Below, one piece after another: positions 1 to 6,490 of a DNA stretch of 6,807 bases. The stretch lies in assembly GCA_024274855.1 (NCBI GenBank), contig JAJSAJ010000408.1:1-6807 (forward strand), in the 5' to 3' direction. A program made the translations under genes and the position numbers. The DNA is from Planctomycetota bacterium. Lineage in GTDB: Bacteria; Planctomycetota; Planctomycetia; Pirellulales; Pirellulaceae. The notes beneath the pieces were generated by a model that was given only the letters and a program-made list of their open reading frames with translations, had not been told where the DNA came from and ran no database searches. The stretch's first letter is position 1. The number at the start of each line of letters is the position of its first letter.

Positions 1-25
1 TGTAACCAATTTTCTTTCCTGACAT

Positions 26-30
26 AGGAG
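26..30 (+). promoter_or_regulatory. Ribosome binding site of the Gfo/Idh/MocA gene
   Basis: AGGAG lies 7 nt before the ATG at 38. It supports that start, which also gives a protein beginning directly with a twin-arginine signal. The promoter is not visible, since only 37 bases precede the start. Confidence 0.7.
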
Positions 31-37
31 ATTCTTT

Positions 38-1432
38 ATGACCAGACCAATCAATCGGCGGCGCTTTGTGGCGGGAGCCTCGGCTGCGGCATTAGGCGCG
101 AGCCTGGTCGGTACCGTTTCAGCAGCTACGCGTCGGGCTGATCGCAACAGCGTCATCCGCGTTGCCACGGTCGGCACGCGCATCCGAGGCCCGCATCATA
201 TCGCGGGCCTCGAGGCCGTGGATGGATGCGAGATGGTCGCCTTGTGCGACATCGATGAAAACATTTTGAATCCCGCGGCGGAGCAGCTCGAAAAGACCAC
301 CGGGCGGAAGATCAAACGCTACATCGACTACCGAAAGCTTGTCGAGGACCCTGACATCGACGTCGTCAGCATCGCCACGTGCAACCACACCCATTCGCTG
401 ATCGCGATCGCGGCAATGATGGCCGGCAAGGACGTCTATGTCGAGAAGCCTTGTTGTCACAACATCTGGGAGAGCCGCCAACTGGTCAATGCGGCTCGCA
501 AATACAATCGCATTTGCCAGCACGGGACCCAGGGCCGAAGCTGTGACGCAATTCGCGAGGGGATCCAGAAAGTCCACGATGGCCAGATCGGCGATGTCTA
601 CATGGCGCGTGGCATCTGTTTCAACTTGCGGCGGACCATTGGCAAAACTCCGGACGAGCCGGTACCGCCCGGAGTGAACTACGACTTGTGGCTTGGGCCG
701 GCACCGCAGCGCCCATTCAGCAGGAACCGCTTTCACTACAACTGGCACTGGAATTGGGACTATGGAAACGGCGATATCGGCAACCAGGGCGTCCACGAGA
801 TAGATATAGCACGCTGGGGCTTGGGCGTGGGGCTTCCCCAAAAAATCCAATCCGCCGGCGGTCACTACATGTTCGACGATGACCAGGAGACCCCCAACAC
901 GCTGGTGTCCACCTTCGAGTATCCCGACGAGAAGAAGATGCTGGTCTTCGAAGTTCGCCACTGGTACACGAACCAGGAGGGGTTGGGCAAATCGCCAACG
1001 TACGCGGTTGGCGCGACCTTTTACGGCAGCGAGGGCTACATGCAGGTCTACTACTACGGCTACCGGACGTTCCTTGGCAAGAAACGCGAGCCGGGACCGA
1101 GTCGCGAGGGAAAGGCGAACCAATACGAGCGATTCATCGCCGGAGTGCGCAGCCGTGATCGCAATGACTTGGGCGTCGACATCGAGGATGGGTTCCTCAG
1201 TGCGTCGCTCTGCCACCTGGGCAACATTGCGTATCGCGTATCGCGTTGGACGAACGGTTCACTTCGATCCCAAAGCAGAGACCTTCCCAAGCGACGACGA
1301 AGCCAACGTGCTACTCACGCGCGAGTACCGCAAACCATTCGTCGTGCCGGAGATCACGATCTAGGGAGTTCGTTGATCGGCGGGCGGTGCGTCCCGAGCA
1401 GGGATGAGAATCATTCGCACGTCGTCGCTTGA
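38..1432 (+). CDS. Gfo/Idh/MocA-family oxidoreductase, Tat-exported, C-terminus frameshifted
   Basis: NAD(P)-dependent sugar oxidoreductase/dehydrogenase of the Gfo/Idh/MocA superfamily; the substrate cannot be told. Residues 6-30 are a twin-arginine signal (NRRRFVAG, then an Ala/Gly-rich stretch to about VSAA), so export of the folded protein is expected. Residues 39-60 form the Rossmann start (VATVGTRIRG), CDID is at 70-73, the conserved EKP with catalytic-type Lys is at 136-138, and GVHEIDIARW near 251-260 carries the usual active-site His/Asp. The frame as read gives 464 residues, but after about residue 400 it turns into Arg/Ser-rich low-complexity sequence. In another frame, 1243-1364 encodes the expected tail (VGRTVHFDPKAE...PFVVPEITI, stop at 1362-1364). 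Removing one copy of the 7-bp tandem repeat at 1229-1242 joins the two frames and gives about 439 residues. So the real gene is probably 38-1364 with a frameshift; the 3' end at 1432 is likely an artefact of it. Family assignment is secure; function after the shift is uncertain. Confidence 0.85.
   Translation: MTRPINRRRFVAGASAAALGASLVGTVSAATRRADRNSVIRVATVGTRIRGPHHIAGLEAVDGCEMVALCDIDENILNPAAEQLEKTTGRKIKRYIDYRKLVEDPDIDVVSIATCNHTHSLIAIAAMMAGKDVYVEKPCCHNIWESRQLVNAARKYNRICQHGTQGRSCDAIREGIQKVHDGQIGDVYMARGICFNLRRTIGKTPDEPVPPGVNYDLWLGPAPQRPFSRNRFHYNWHWNWDYGNGDIGNQGVHEIDIARWGLGVGLPQKIQSAGGHYMFDDDQETPNTLVSTFEYPDEKKMLVFEVRHWYTNQEGLGKSPTYAVGATFYGSEGYMQVYYYGYRTFLGKKREPGPSREGKANQYERFIAGVRSRDRNDLGVDIEDGFLSASLCHLGNIAYRVSRWTNGSLRSQSRDLPKRRRSQRATHARVPQTIRRAGDHDLGSSLIGGRCVPSRDENHSHVVA
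1229..1242 (+). repeat. 7-bp tandem duplication causing a frameshift
   Basis: GCGTATC occurs twice back to back (1229-1235, 1236-1242), followed by a partial third unit GCGT. With one copy the coding reads I-A-Y-R-V-G-R-T-V-H-F; with two it reads I-A-Y-R-V-S-R-W and loses the family C-terminus. This is typical of replication slippage, though an assembly or sequencing error cannot be excluded. Confidence 0.8.
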
Positions 1433-1650
1433 CCGGGTGTACATTGGCGGAGCTTCCAACCGCGTTTGGCTTCGGACATCCCGACAGCTCGGCGAACCTG
1501 GTCCGTCGCGCGAAGACACGTGAATCCAAGCGGGCGTGTGTCCGTCAGCAAGTGAAGAACCTGTAGGCACAACTGCTATCGAAAACCGCAAACCAAGTCT
1601 GCCCGCCTGCGAAGCCCCCTTTGATTCGGATTCCAATCGCGTGTCACTGG
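1365..1650. other. Stretch without a supportable gene
   Basis: No recognisable protein, RNA gene or terminator hairpin was seen between the restored end of the oxidoreductase and the higBA operators. Open frames exist on both strands (for example 1408-1569 on + with no convincing start, and a minus frame ending at 1361), but none has a ribosome binding site or familiar motif. It may be debris of a former gene. Confidence 0.4.
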
Positions 1651-1652
1651 GA

Positions 1653-1669
1653 GTTCGTAACTTGCGAAC
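1653..1669. promoter_or_regulatory. Upstream operator dyad of higBA (O1)
   Basis: GTTCGTAACTTGCGAAC is an inverted repeat with perfect GTTCG/CGAAC arms; the flanking A and T extend it to AGTTCG...CGAACT. It has the same arms and length as the dyad at 1683-1699, and the two centres (1661, 1691) are 30 bp apart, close to three helical turns, so two repressor dimers could sit on one DNA face. Binding by HigA is inferred from family behaviour. Confidence 0.65.
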
Positions 1670-1676
1670 TTCCGGG

Positions 1677-1705
1677 TTGATCGTTCGTGTTTTACGAACT
1701 ACAAT
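1677..1705 (+). promoter_or_regulatory. Sigma70-like higBA promoter with embedded operator (O2)
   Basis: -35 TTGATC (1677-1682) and -10 TACAAT (1700-1705) are separated by exactly 17 bp. Those 17 bp (1683-1699) are the dyad GTTCGTGTTTTACGAAC, with perfect 6-bp arms. A repressor bound there would block RNA polymerase. The expected transcription start near 1712 leaves a leader of about 35 nt before the toxin ATG. HigA-type antitoxins are known to autorepress through such palindromes; here that is inferred from position and symmetry. Confidence 0.7.
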
Positions 1706-1735
1706 GGCTTTGGATGCCGATAACAGGAGCATAGC

Positions 1736-1740
1736 AGGAG
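1736..1740 (+). promoter_or_regulatory. Ribosome binding site of higB
   Basis: AGGAG lies 6 nt before the ATG at 1747. A second AGGAG at 1725-1729 is too far away to drive this start. The site decides for 1747 over the upstream ATG at 1704, which belongs to a different frame. Confidence 0.65.
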
Positions 1741-1746
1741 CAGGGG

Positions 1747-2028
1747 ATGCGGGTGATCTCGAAGGCAAGACTGCGAGCGTTCTGGGAGCAGCCGGGACAT
1801 GAGGATGCCGAGGGGCCGTTGCGGGCTTGGCATACCCACGTCATCAACAAGACGGTTTCGTGGCAATCATGGGGAGATGTCAAAGCTGAATTCGGCTCGG
1901 CCAGTCCTGTCGGGAACTGTGTCGTTTTCAACATTGGCGGAAACAAGTACCGGCTCGTGACTCGCATTCTGTACCCGAGCCAGAAGGTCTTCATCCTCAA
2001 GGTGATGCCCCATGCCGAGTACGACTAA
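1747..2028 (+). CDS. higB: HigB-family type II toxin (RelE-like mRNA interferase), early stop
   Basis: Toxin of the HigB_toxin family (RelE fold), which cleaves mRNA at the ribosome. The 93 residues show the family landmarks in order: MRVISKARLRAFWE at the N-terminus, LRAW at 25-28, DVKAEF at 44-49, the hallmark FNIGGNKYRL at 61-70, KVFI at 80-83 and HAEYD at 89-93. A TAA at 2026-2028 follows immediately. In this family HxEYD is normally followed a few residues later by Trp-Lys, and the frame beyond the stop continues DKWKEEC and stays open to 2127, three bases before higA. So this looks like a toxin shortened by a nonsense codon, although it may be a natural end. Toxin-first order before higA is typical of higBA. 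Activity is uncertain. Confidence 0.85.
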   Translation: MRVISKARLRAFWEQPGHEDAEGPLRAWHTHVINKTVSWQSWGDVKAEFGSASPVGNCVVFNIGGNKYRLVTRILYPSQKVFILKVMPHAEYD

Positions 2029-2127
2029 GACAAATGGAAAGAGGAATGCGACTGTTTCGAGCCTCCCCCCAAAACGAAGAAGAAGACGATTAAGAAATCC
2101 GGCAAACGGAAGCGAAAAGGAAACTGA
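2029..2127 (+). other. In-frame continuation of higB beyond the TAA
   Basis: The higB frame stays open for 32 codons after the TAA and ends with TGA at 2125-2127. It starts DKWKEECDCF, matching the position of the conserved Trp-Lys at the end of HigB proteins, then becomes Lys/Arg-rich (KTKKKTIKKSGKRKRKGN). If translated it would form a basic tail, and the higA ribosome binding site would lie within it. As the sequence stands it is a 102-nt gap between toxin stop and antitoxin start. Confidence 0.55.
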
Positions 2128-2130
2128 GCG

Positions 2131-2562
2131 ATGGCGCCCAAAACAAAATTCGGCCTCAAACGAAAGGACCGGGATTCCTATCTGGAACTCGTGCTGGTGT
2201 TTCCGCTGGCCTCGATCAAGTCTGACGAGCATCTGACCGAGGCGCAGAAGGCCATGGACCGGGTGCTCGCCAAAGGAGAACTCGACGATGGCGAGGAGAT
2301 GTACCTCAATGCCCTCAGTGATCTCGTGGCCACCTACGAAGACGCCCACCACGCCATCGAGCCCGCTTCGGATGCCGACATGCTTCGGCATCTGATGGAA
2401 GCGAAAGGCGTCACGCAGGCCCAACTTGGCAAAGAGACGGGACTGGCAAAGTCTTCGATCTCCGAAGTGCTGGCGGGAAAAAAGCCGTTCAGTCGGCGGA
2501 TGATTCGCAAGCTCGCCGACTACTTCAAGGTGGATGTGAGCGTGCTGGCGGCAAATGTGTGA
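2131..2562 (+). CDS. higA: HigA-family antitoxin, XRE-type helix-turn-helix
   Basis: Antitoxin that binds and neutralises HigB and, with it, represses the operon. Of 143 residues, the N-terminal part is basic and then acidic/helical (DEHLTEAQKAMDRVLAK, about 32-48), the likely toxin-binding region. The C-terminal part from MLRHLMEAKG (84-93) on is an XRE/Cro helix-turn-helix: TQAQLGKETGLAKSSISEVL (95-114) and AGKKPFSRRMIRKLADYFKV, very like the HigA recognition region. AAGGAA at 2117-2122, 8 nt upstream, supports the start. The frame is intact with no sign of damage, unlike its neighbours. It is expected to bind the dyads at 1653-1669 and 1683-1699. No terminator was seen; it runs directly into the heparinase remnant. 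Confidence 0.9.
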   Translation: MAPKTKFGLKRKDRDSYLELVLVFPLASIKSDEHLTEAQKAMDRVLAKGELDDGEEMYLNALSDLVATYEDAHHAIEPASDADMLRHLMEAKGVTQAQLGKETGLAKSSISEVLAGKKPFSRRMIRKLADYFKVDVSVLAANV

Positions 2563-2575
2563 TTCCCGCAGAGGA

Positions 2576-2935
2576 GCCCCGCCGCAACACGGTCAGCCCT
2601 GATCTCGGTCTCGAATTCGGCCACACTGCGTCAATGGCCTCGGACGTGCGCGCCGCCCGCAATTGCGAGAGATGCTGGTAGCCGTCGGAATCGCTCAAGG
2701 CGTCGCGGGGTACGAGGGAAGGCCCATCCACGACCAGTGGTGCAAGGCCGTACAGCACGTAATCGAAATGGTGCTCGGTCTCGTCCGTGGCTGTGACGCG
2801 GAACAGGTCTACCACGATCCCATCGACCATCAACAGGGTCCGATCCAGTTCCGTATCCTCGTAGGCATCGGCGCATTGGGCGCGCACTAGTTGGACTCGC
2901 TGGTCGGCATGAAACGCGATCAGCCGCCCGCGGCG
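2576..2935 (-). pseudogene. Heparinase II/III-family lyase, C-terminal remnant
   Basis: The minus strand encodes, without a start, GRLIAFHADQRVQLVRAQ, then ADAYEDTELDRTLLMVDG, then VVDLFRVTATDETEHHFDYV and DGYQHLSQLRAA. The series D-x-Y-x-x-T-x-L-x-R-T-L-L-x-V-D-G ... DLFRV ... HxFDYVL is characteristic of the beta-sandwich part of heparinase II/III-like polysaccharide lyases, which cleave uronic-acid polysaccharides. The catalytic alpha/alpha-toroid is absent upstream and the end of the protein is absent downstream, where higA begins. The fragment overlaps the stop of the DUF4886 gene in a different frame. It was recognised by motif memory only; the limits are approximate. Confidence 0.65.
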
Positions 2936-3969
2936 CGATGCCTGGCGATCTGGATCTCCTCCCGCGTTACGCTCAGCCGAGGGTACCGGCCGCCAGGCAC
3001 GGGAGCACCGGGTGGCAACTCGGCGACGGCCACCTTGAAGGTCGATGCCGTTGCGTGGGCGATTTCGCGCAAGAAGGCAGCGTCTTTGGGGGCCAGTGTC
3101 TTCGGAGTGAACAGTATCTTGCACGCATCGATCCCGAAGAGGACTTCGAACCAGGTGCACCCCGCCAGATAGCAACCGCGGTCATTGGCGTGATGTGTAT
3201 CGTGCCCGAGTTTTCCCGCATCCCAGAAGTACCCGACATTCAACGAGCCCGTTTGATTCGGCAGAACTCCATCAGGCGGGCATTTGTAGTCGTAGTCCGA
3301 ATCAGGAAACACGAAGGCGGGCTCCTGCAGTTGGCGGCAGAGTTGAAACGCAGCACCGGATGGCAAGATCGGACAGTGATACTTCTTTGCGTAGAAGAGG
3401 TAGTTTTCCGTCAATCGGTCGTACATGTTCTGCTGGGTGAAACCGTTATGGAACGCGCCCGCATCGCTCCGATACGCCCACGTTTGATGAATGTAGATCT
3501 TGGCCTGAGGCGCGTATTTCATGATATAGGCGTGCAACTTGCCGAACCAGGGTTCGAAGGTGGCTCGCTTGTAACTGTACGCGCTGTATTGCTGGATGGT
3601 GACGATGTTCCATTTGCATGCGACGAGCGCCGTTTTCAGGTTGACCTTGGAATACCTGTGCGTAACAGGGTCGCGAAATCCATACGGTTTGAACTGTTCA
3701 TCCCCTTCGGATCGGACCGCCATCTTGTAGTGTTGGTCCAGCCGTCCGCCACCGACGTCGGCTCTGGACAGAATCAGCTTGCAGCCGGGCATGCTCTTGG
3801 CCATGTCGGGAAGATAGCGAGTCGCATTTCGGGAAAAGCTGTTTCCCACCGTCAGCAACCGGATTGTCTTCGCTTTCGTCGTTGTCTTTTCCGCGGCAAG
3901 TCCACCGACTTGAAGCAGAAGCATGGCGGAGACGACAAGGTAGAAACGGAGCATCTCGCGATGCGTCAT
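2920..3969 (-). CDS. DUF4886 SGNH-hydrolase-like exported protein
   Basis: Predicted exported hydrolase/esterase of the DUF4886 SGNH-like family, 349 residues from the ATG at 3969. That start is preferred over upstream in-frame codons (to 4167) because AAGGA stands 8 nt before it and the N-terminus becomes a normal signal peptide (MTHREMLRFYLVVSAMLLLQ..., cleavage near GLAA). The longer version would also overlap the preceding gene. SGNH-type blocks seen: TVGNSFSRN (block I, Ser44), the GGGRLDQHY segment at about 73-81, TIQQYSAYS at about 124-132, and the terminal DTHHAND with Asp257/His260. Substrates are probably acyl groups on carbohydrates (inference). It lies 25 nt after the stop of the gene at 3995-5032, so the two are likely co-transcribed. 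The last ~24 residues, from RYPRLSVTREEIQIARHR on, look like the beginning of a heparinase II/III protein rather than DUF4886 sequence. Confidence 0.8.
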   Translation of the reverse strand: MTHREMLRFYLVVSAMLLLQVGGLAAEKTTTKAKTIRLLTVGNSFSRNATRYLPDMAKSMPGCKLILSRADVGGGRLDQHYKMAVRSEGDEQFKPYGFRDPVTHRYSKVNLKTALVACKWNIVTIQQYSAYSYKRATFEPWFGKLHAYIMKYAPQAKIYIHQTWAYRSDAGAFHNGFTQQNMYDRLTENYLFYAKKYHCPILPSGAAFQLCRQLQEPAFVFPDSDYDYKCPPDGVLPNQTGSLNVGYFWDAGKLGHDTHHANDRGCYLAGCTWFEVLFGIDACKILFTPKTLAPKDAAFLREIAHATASTFKVAVAELPPGAPVPGGRYPRLSVTREEIQIARHRAAGG

Positions 3970-3994
3970 CAGGTGGTTCCTTATTATGGCACGT

Positions 3995-5032
3995 TCAGTG
4001 TTGTCCCAGATCGATGACAGCGACATCTTCGTAAGAGAGTTCGAGCGTTGCCCTGCGGCCCGCATCCCAGACGATTTGTTTTCCGCTGACCAGTTCCCGA
4101 CTATCGGCCCTCGGTACAAGGCCAGGCTCCAGCGTAATGGTTGCACTTCGTGGCACGGTGCTGTCATTGAACACCGTGAGATAGCACGTGCCGAATCGCT
4201 CGACGTGCACGTGTTCGTCCGACGACCGGGCCAGAGTAATGGGCTCCCATCCCGCTTCCGCTACCCGTTTACACAAAGGAACGTACTGTTTAAACAGAGG
4301 GCGATCGCGATTGTAGAACTCCGGCTGCTTGAAGTAGTGGCTGCGCTGGGAATATTCGGGACTGAACATCCCCGGAAACATCCCGTAGGCCAGCACGCGT
4401 TTCATGTATTTTTCAGTGAACTCGTAATTGAACTTGTGGAAGTCCGAACACATCAGAAAGCAATATGGCTTGCCTCGGGTCAAGGCGCGCCGGTAGAGCA
4501 TCTCGGCGTCGGGCATGGGACGCCACACGCCTTCGCCCACGCACCAGTTGGTCTCGGTGCCCAGGACATCCATCAACGGCGCCAGCCAACAGAAATGGGC
4601 CGGCGTGGCGTTGGCCATCGTCAGTTTACCCATGGCGTGGACGTCCCGAGCTATGGCACGGACGTATTCAAAACTGATGAGGCCACAGAACTGCGCGGGT
4701 ACACCGCCGTTCTTCGAGAACGTCAGCGGAGTTTCCGCAACCGCAAGATGGTCGCGCCGAAAATCGAGGAGCCCGGTGACAAACCCTTCGCTCGAGTCGA
4801 TGTACTCGCCGTCAAGGACGCCCTGTCTGGAAAATCCTTTCTCCCATAGTTTCCACGCATCGGGTTTCAGCAAATTGTCCGATGCCTCGCGCAAATCCAC
4901 GACGCTCTTGACGACCATACCGTCACTTGACGGAGGATTATCAGCACTACGGCCTACGCTGCAAAGGAGCCCCATGCTCACCAAATAGCCGGCAGCAAAC
5001 AGAAGCACCTGATTCACAATCACATTTTTCAT
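3995..5032 (-). CDS. Secreted glycoside-hydrolase-like protein, probably missing its middle
   Basis: 345 residues. Residues 1-30 are a signal peptide (MKNVIVNQVLLFAAGYLVSM..., cleavage near GRSA). NLLKPDAWKLWEKGF at 53-67 resembles the start of a carbohydrate-binding/jelly-roll region. From about 73 the protein becomes part of what looks like a TIM-barrel: DGEYIDSSEG (74-83, acidic residues of the kind found at a barrel active site), LLDFRRDH, KLTMANATP (136-144), ETNW..GEGVW (160-169) and MFPGMFSPEY (218-226). Residues ~275-345 (HVHVERFGTCYLTVFNDS..., ATITLEP) look like a C-terminal beta domain. The jump from binding-module start to mid-barrel within a few residues suggests a large internal in-frame deletion near 4815-4825. 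GAGGTG lies 10 nt before the start ATG. The exact family is not recognised; a hydrolase role is inferred. Confidence 0.6.
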   Translation of the reverse strand: MKNVIVNQVLLFAAGYLVSMGLLCSVGRSADNPPSSDGMVVKSVVDLREASDNLLKPDAWKLWEKGFSRQGVLDGEYIDSSEGFVTGLLDFRRDHLAVAETPLTFSKNGGVPAQFCGLISFEYVRAIARDVHAMGKLTMANATPAHFCWLAPLMDVLGTETNWCVGEGVWRPMPDAEMLYRRALTRGKPYCFLMCSDFHKFNYEFTEKYMKRVLAYGMFPGMFSPEYSQRSHYFKQPEFYNRDRPLFKQYVPLCKRVAEAGWEPITLARSSDEHVHVERFGTCYLTVFNDSTVPRSATITLEPGLVPRADSRELVSGKQIVWDAGRRATLELSYEDVAVIDLGQH

Positions 5033-5064
5033 CGATGGAACGCACCTCGTTGTTAGGCACTGGT

Positions 5065-5079
5065 TCAGCGTAACGCTGA
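5065..5079. promoter_or_regulatory. Perfect 15-bp dyad upstream of the minus-strand gene pair
   Basis: TCAGCGTAACGCTGA has 7-bp perfect arms around a single central base. It lies in the 84-nt gap between the LamG protein and the gene starting at 5032, 33 nt upstream of that start. The one-base centre rules out a terminator hairpin. It could be an operator or a degenerate extragenic palindrome; no promoter could be assigned. Confidence 0.35.
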
Positions 5080-5116
5080 GTCGTAGCGTGAGGGAACTGC
5101 TATTGGCGTGGTGTCG

Positions 5117-6403
5117 TCATTTCCCCTTTTGGATTATGCGGATCTCCTCCAGGTCCAAGGCACCGGCGCCGTCGATGACGCTGCCGAAAACGCGGACGTC
5201 GTCGATCAGGCCGCGGAACATGCGATCGCCATTGCCTGCGCGAGTCTTGGGGTTGAAAGCGCCGATCGTCAACGGTCCGGTACGGGCGCCGAGCGAGCCT
5301 TGGGTGTAAGTCACCGACCGATCCAGTTTCGCGACGCGATGGACATCGCCAATGTAGAATCTCACGTTTTTGGCCGCGGCGGTTGCATCGTAAGAGACGG
5401 CGAAGAATCGCCAGTTGTCCGGCCCGGCCTTGGCGTCGACGGTAATCGCGTTCGGACGACTGCGCGCCGGAGACGCATCGGGATAAGCGTTGACGCCCAG
5501 CACCAACGCGCCGTTCTTCTCCACGACCAAGTCGAGTCCCGCGCGGCTGCCGAGCGTGTCGGCCATGTGGACGATGCGGTTGCCGCCGGAGCCGACCTTG
5601 AGCGATCGGCAGTTCACCCATCCGGTGATGGTAAACGACTTCAGATTTCGTAGCAACTGCGGCGCGTCGCTGCCCAAATCGACGGCGTACTCACCGATTG
5701 CTTCGCCGAAATCCAGCGATACGCCGTCGCCAGCAGGCGGAACGTTCTTCGACCACTTCGGCCATAGGGGCGTCAGTGTGGCGACGAGATGCGTTTCCGA
5801 AGATGCGCCGGTGTTGGCCGCCGTTTGGCCTTGTCCTTTGCTCAGCGCCAAGACGACCAACGGCCGATCCGGGCTACGAAGGATGAATTGAGCCTTCGCG
5901 CCGGAGTGAATCACGTTCGGCTGCTTGGCCCGGTCCCGAACATTGCGCACCGCCAGCGTGTAGCGCACGTCGTGGGCTAATGGTGATGTGGTCAGCCGGA
6001 CCGTGTCGTCCAGCCAGGCGACGGCAAGGACCTGAACACTGCGGTCCACCGCATAGTTGGCCGGATCGCAGGCAGTTGCCCGGTCGAGTGGTTCAGAAAA
6101 GGTCACATCAACTCGTTGCGTACCGACGGCAATGGCCTTGAGCACGCGGGGCGGTGTACGATCGACGGCCGCGTCGTCCCGTTCCAGCAATAGGACCCAA
6201 TCGCTACGGTCCGGTGTGTCGGGCGCGGTCCAGACCGGCGCAACGGCAACGCCCGCCTCGGTGTACTGGCCCGTCCGAGGATTGAACCACCGCGCCCGAT
6301 ACTTGCCTTCGCCAAGCTTGACCGTGGCTCGACCGCCATGCGGCAGATAGATGACGCAACGCGCTCCCTCTCTCGCCAGGCAAGGAAATCGTTGTTCGGT
6401 CGT
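5117..6403 (-). pseudogene. C-terminal part of a GH140/DUF4038-type protein: collagen-binding-like, Ig-like and LamG domains
   Basis: The frame is open for 428 residues from a TGA at 6404-6406. Residues ~9-75 (LAREGARCVIYLPHGG, RWFNPRTGQY, SDWVLLLER) match the putative collagen-binding domain that follows DUF4038/GH140 catalytic domains. Residues ~83-172 (TPPRVLKAIAVG..., VDVTFSEPLD, YTLAVRNVRD) are a bacterial Ig-like/SbsA-type domain. Residues ~215-420 (SFTITGWVN, FAVSYDA...VRFYIGD, FRGLIDDVRVFG) form a LamG/concanavalin-like binding domain. The catalytic barrel expected upstream and any signal peptide are absent. The frame can also be started at TTG 6190, giving 357 residues, but that start has no support and cuts the first domain. 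A possible one-base loss near 6380 shifts further homology (NNDFLA) into another frame. It is the first member of the minus-strand array; carbohydrate binding is the only remaining plausible role. Confidence 0.7.
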
Positions 6404-6490
6404 TCAACGGCGAATACCACAAACTCGACCGTGTTGGCGTGTGGTCTATTCGGAGGGGCCATCGCCCGGCAGAGAAATCCCTGCTGCGTT
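6404..6490. other. Junction between two truncated head-to-head genes
   Basis: This short segment separates the N-terminally truncated GH140-type frame (minus) from the N-terminally truncated DegT frame (plus). I recognise neither gene in it, nor an insertion sequence or clear repeat. It is the best candidate position for a rearrangement breakpoint. Confidence 0.4.

Noticed and set aside
206..217. Perfect palindrome GGCCTCGAGGCC
   Set aside because: It lies inside the Rossmann-fold coding region as ordinary codons (Gly-Leu-Glu-Ala) and is not repeated; chance is sufficient.
119..1216. Long minus-strand open frame opposite the oxidoreductase
   Set aside because: Its protein has no recognisable motif and mirrors high-GC codon use of a clearly real gene on the plus strand; it is a shadow frame.
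1408..1569. Open frame ending ...RQQVKNL with GC-rich third positions
   Set aside because: It has no start with a ribosome binding site and no recognisable similarity; at most it is debris of a lost gene.
1536..1802. Plus-strand open frame across the higBA promoter
   Set aside because: It runs through the operators and into higB in another frame, with no ribosome binding site or familiar motif.
2938..4017. Long plus-strand open frame opposite the DUF4886 gene
   Set aside because: The minus strand has a signal peptide, a ribosome binding site and SGNH motifs; the plus frame has none and is antisense shadow.
3970..4167. Longer N-terminus for the DUF4886 protein
   Set aside because: It would overlap the preceding gene, has no signal peptide at its start, and the ATG at 3969 has a good ribosome binding site.
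3986..4849. Plus-strand open frame opposite the glycoside-hydrolase-like gene
   Set aside because: No motif or ribosome binding site, and it covers the minus-strand gene that has a clear signal peptide.
6338..6490. N-terminal part of the open frame leading into the DegT fragment
   Set aside because: It is antisense to the collagen-binding-like domain and unrelated to DegT proteins; only the part from about 6491 is supported.
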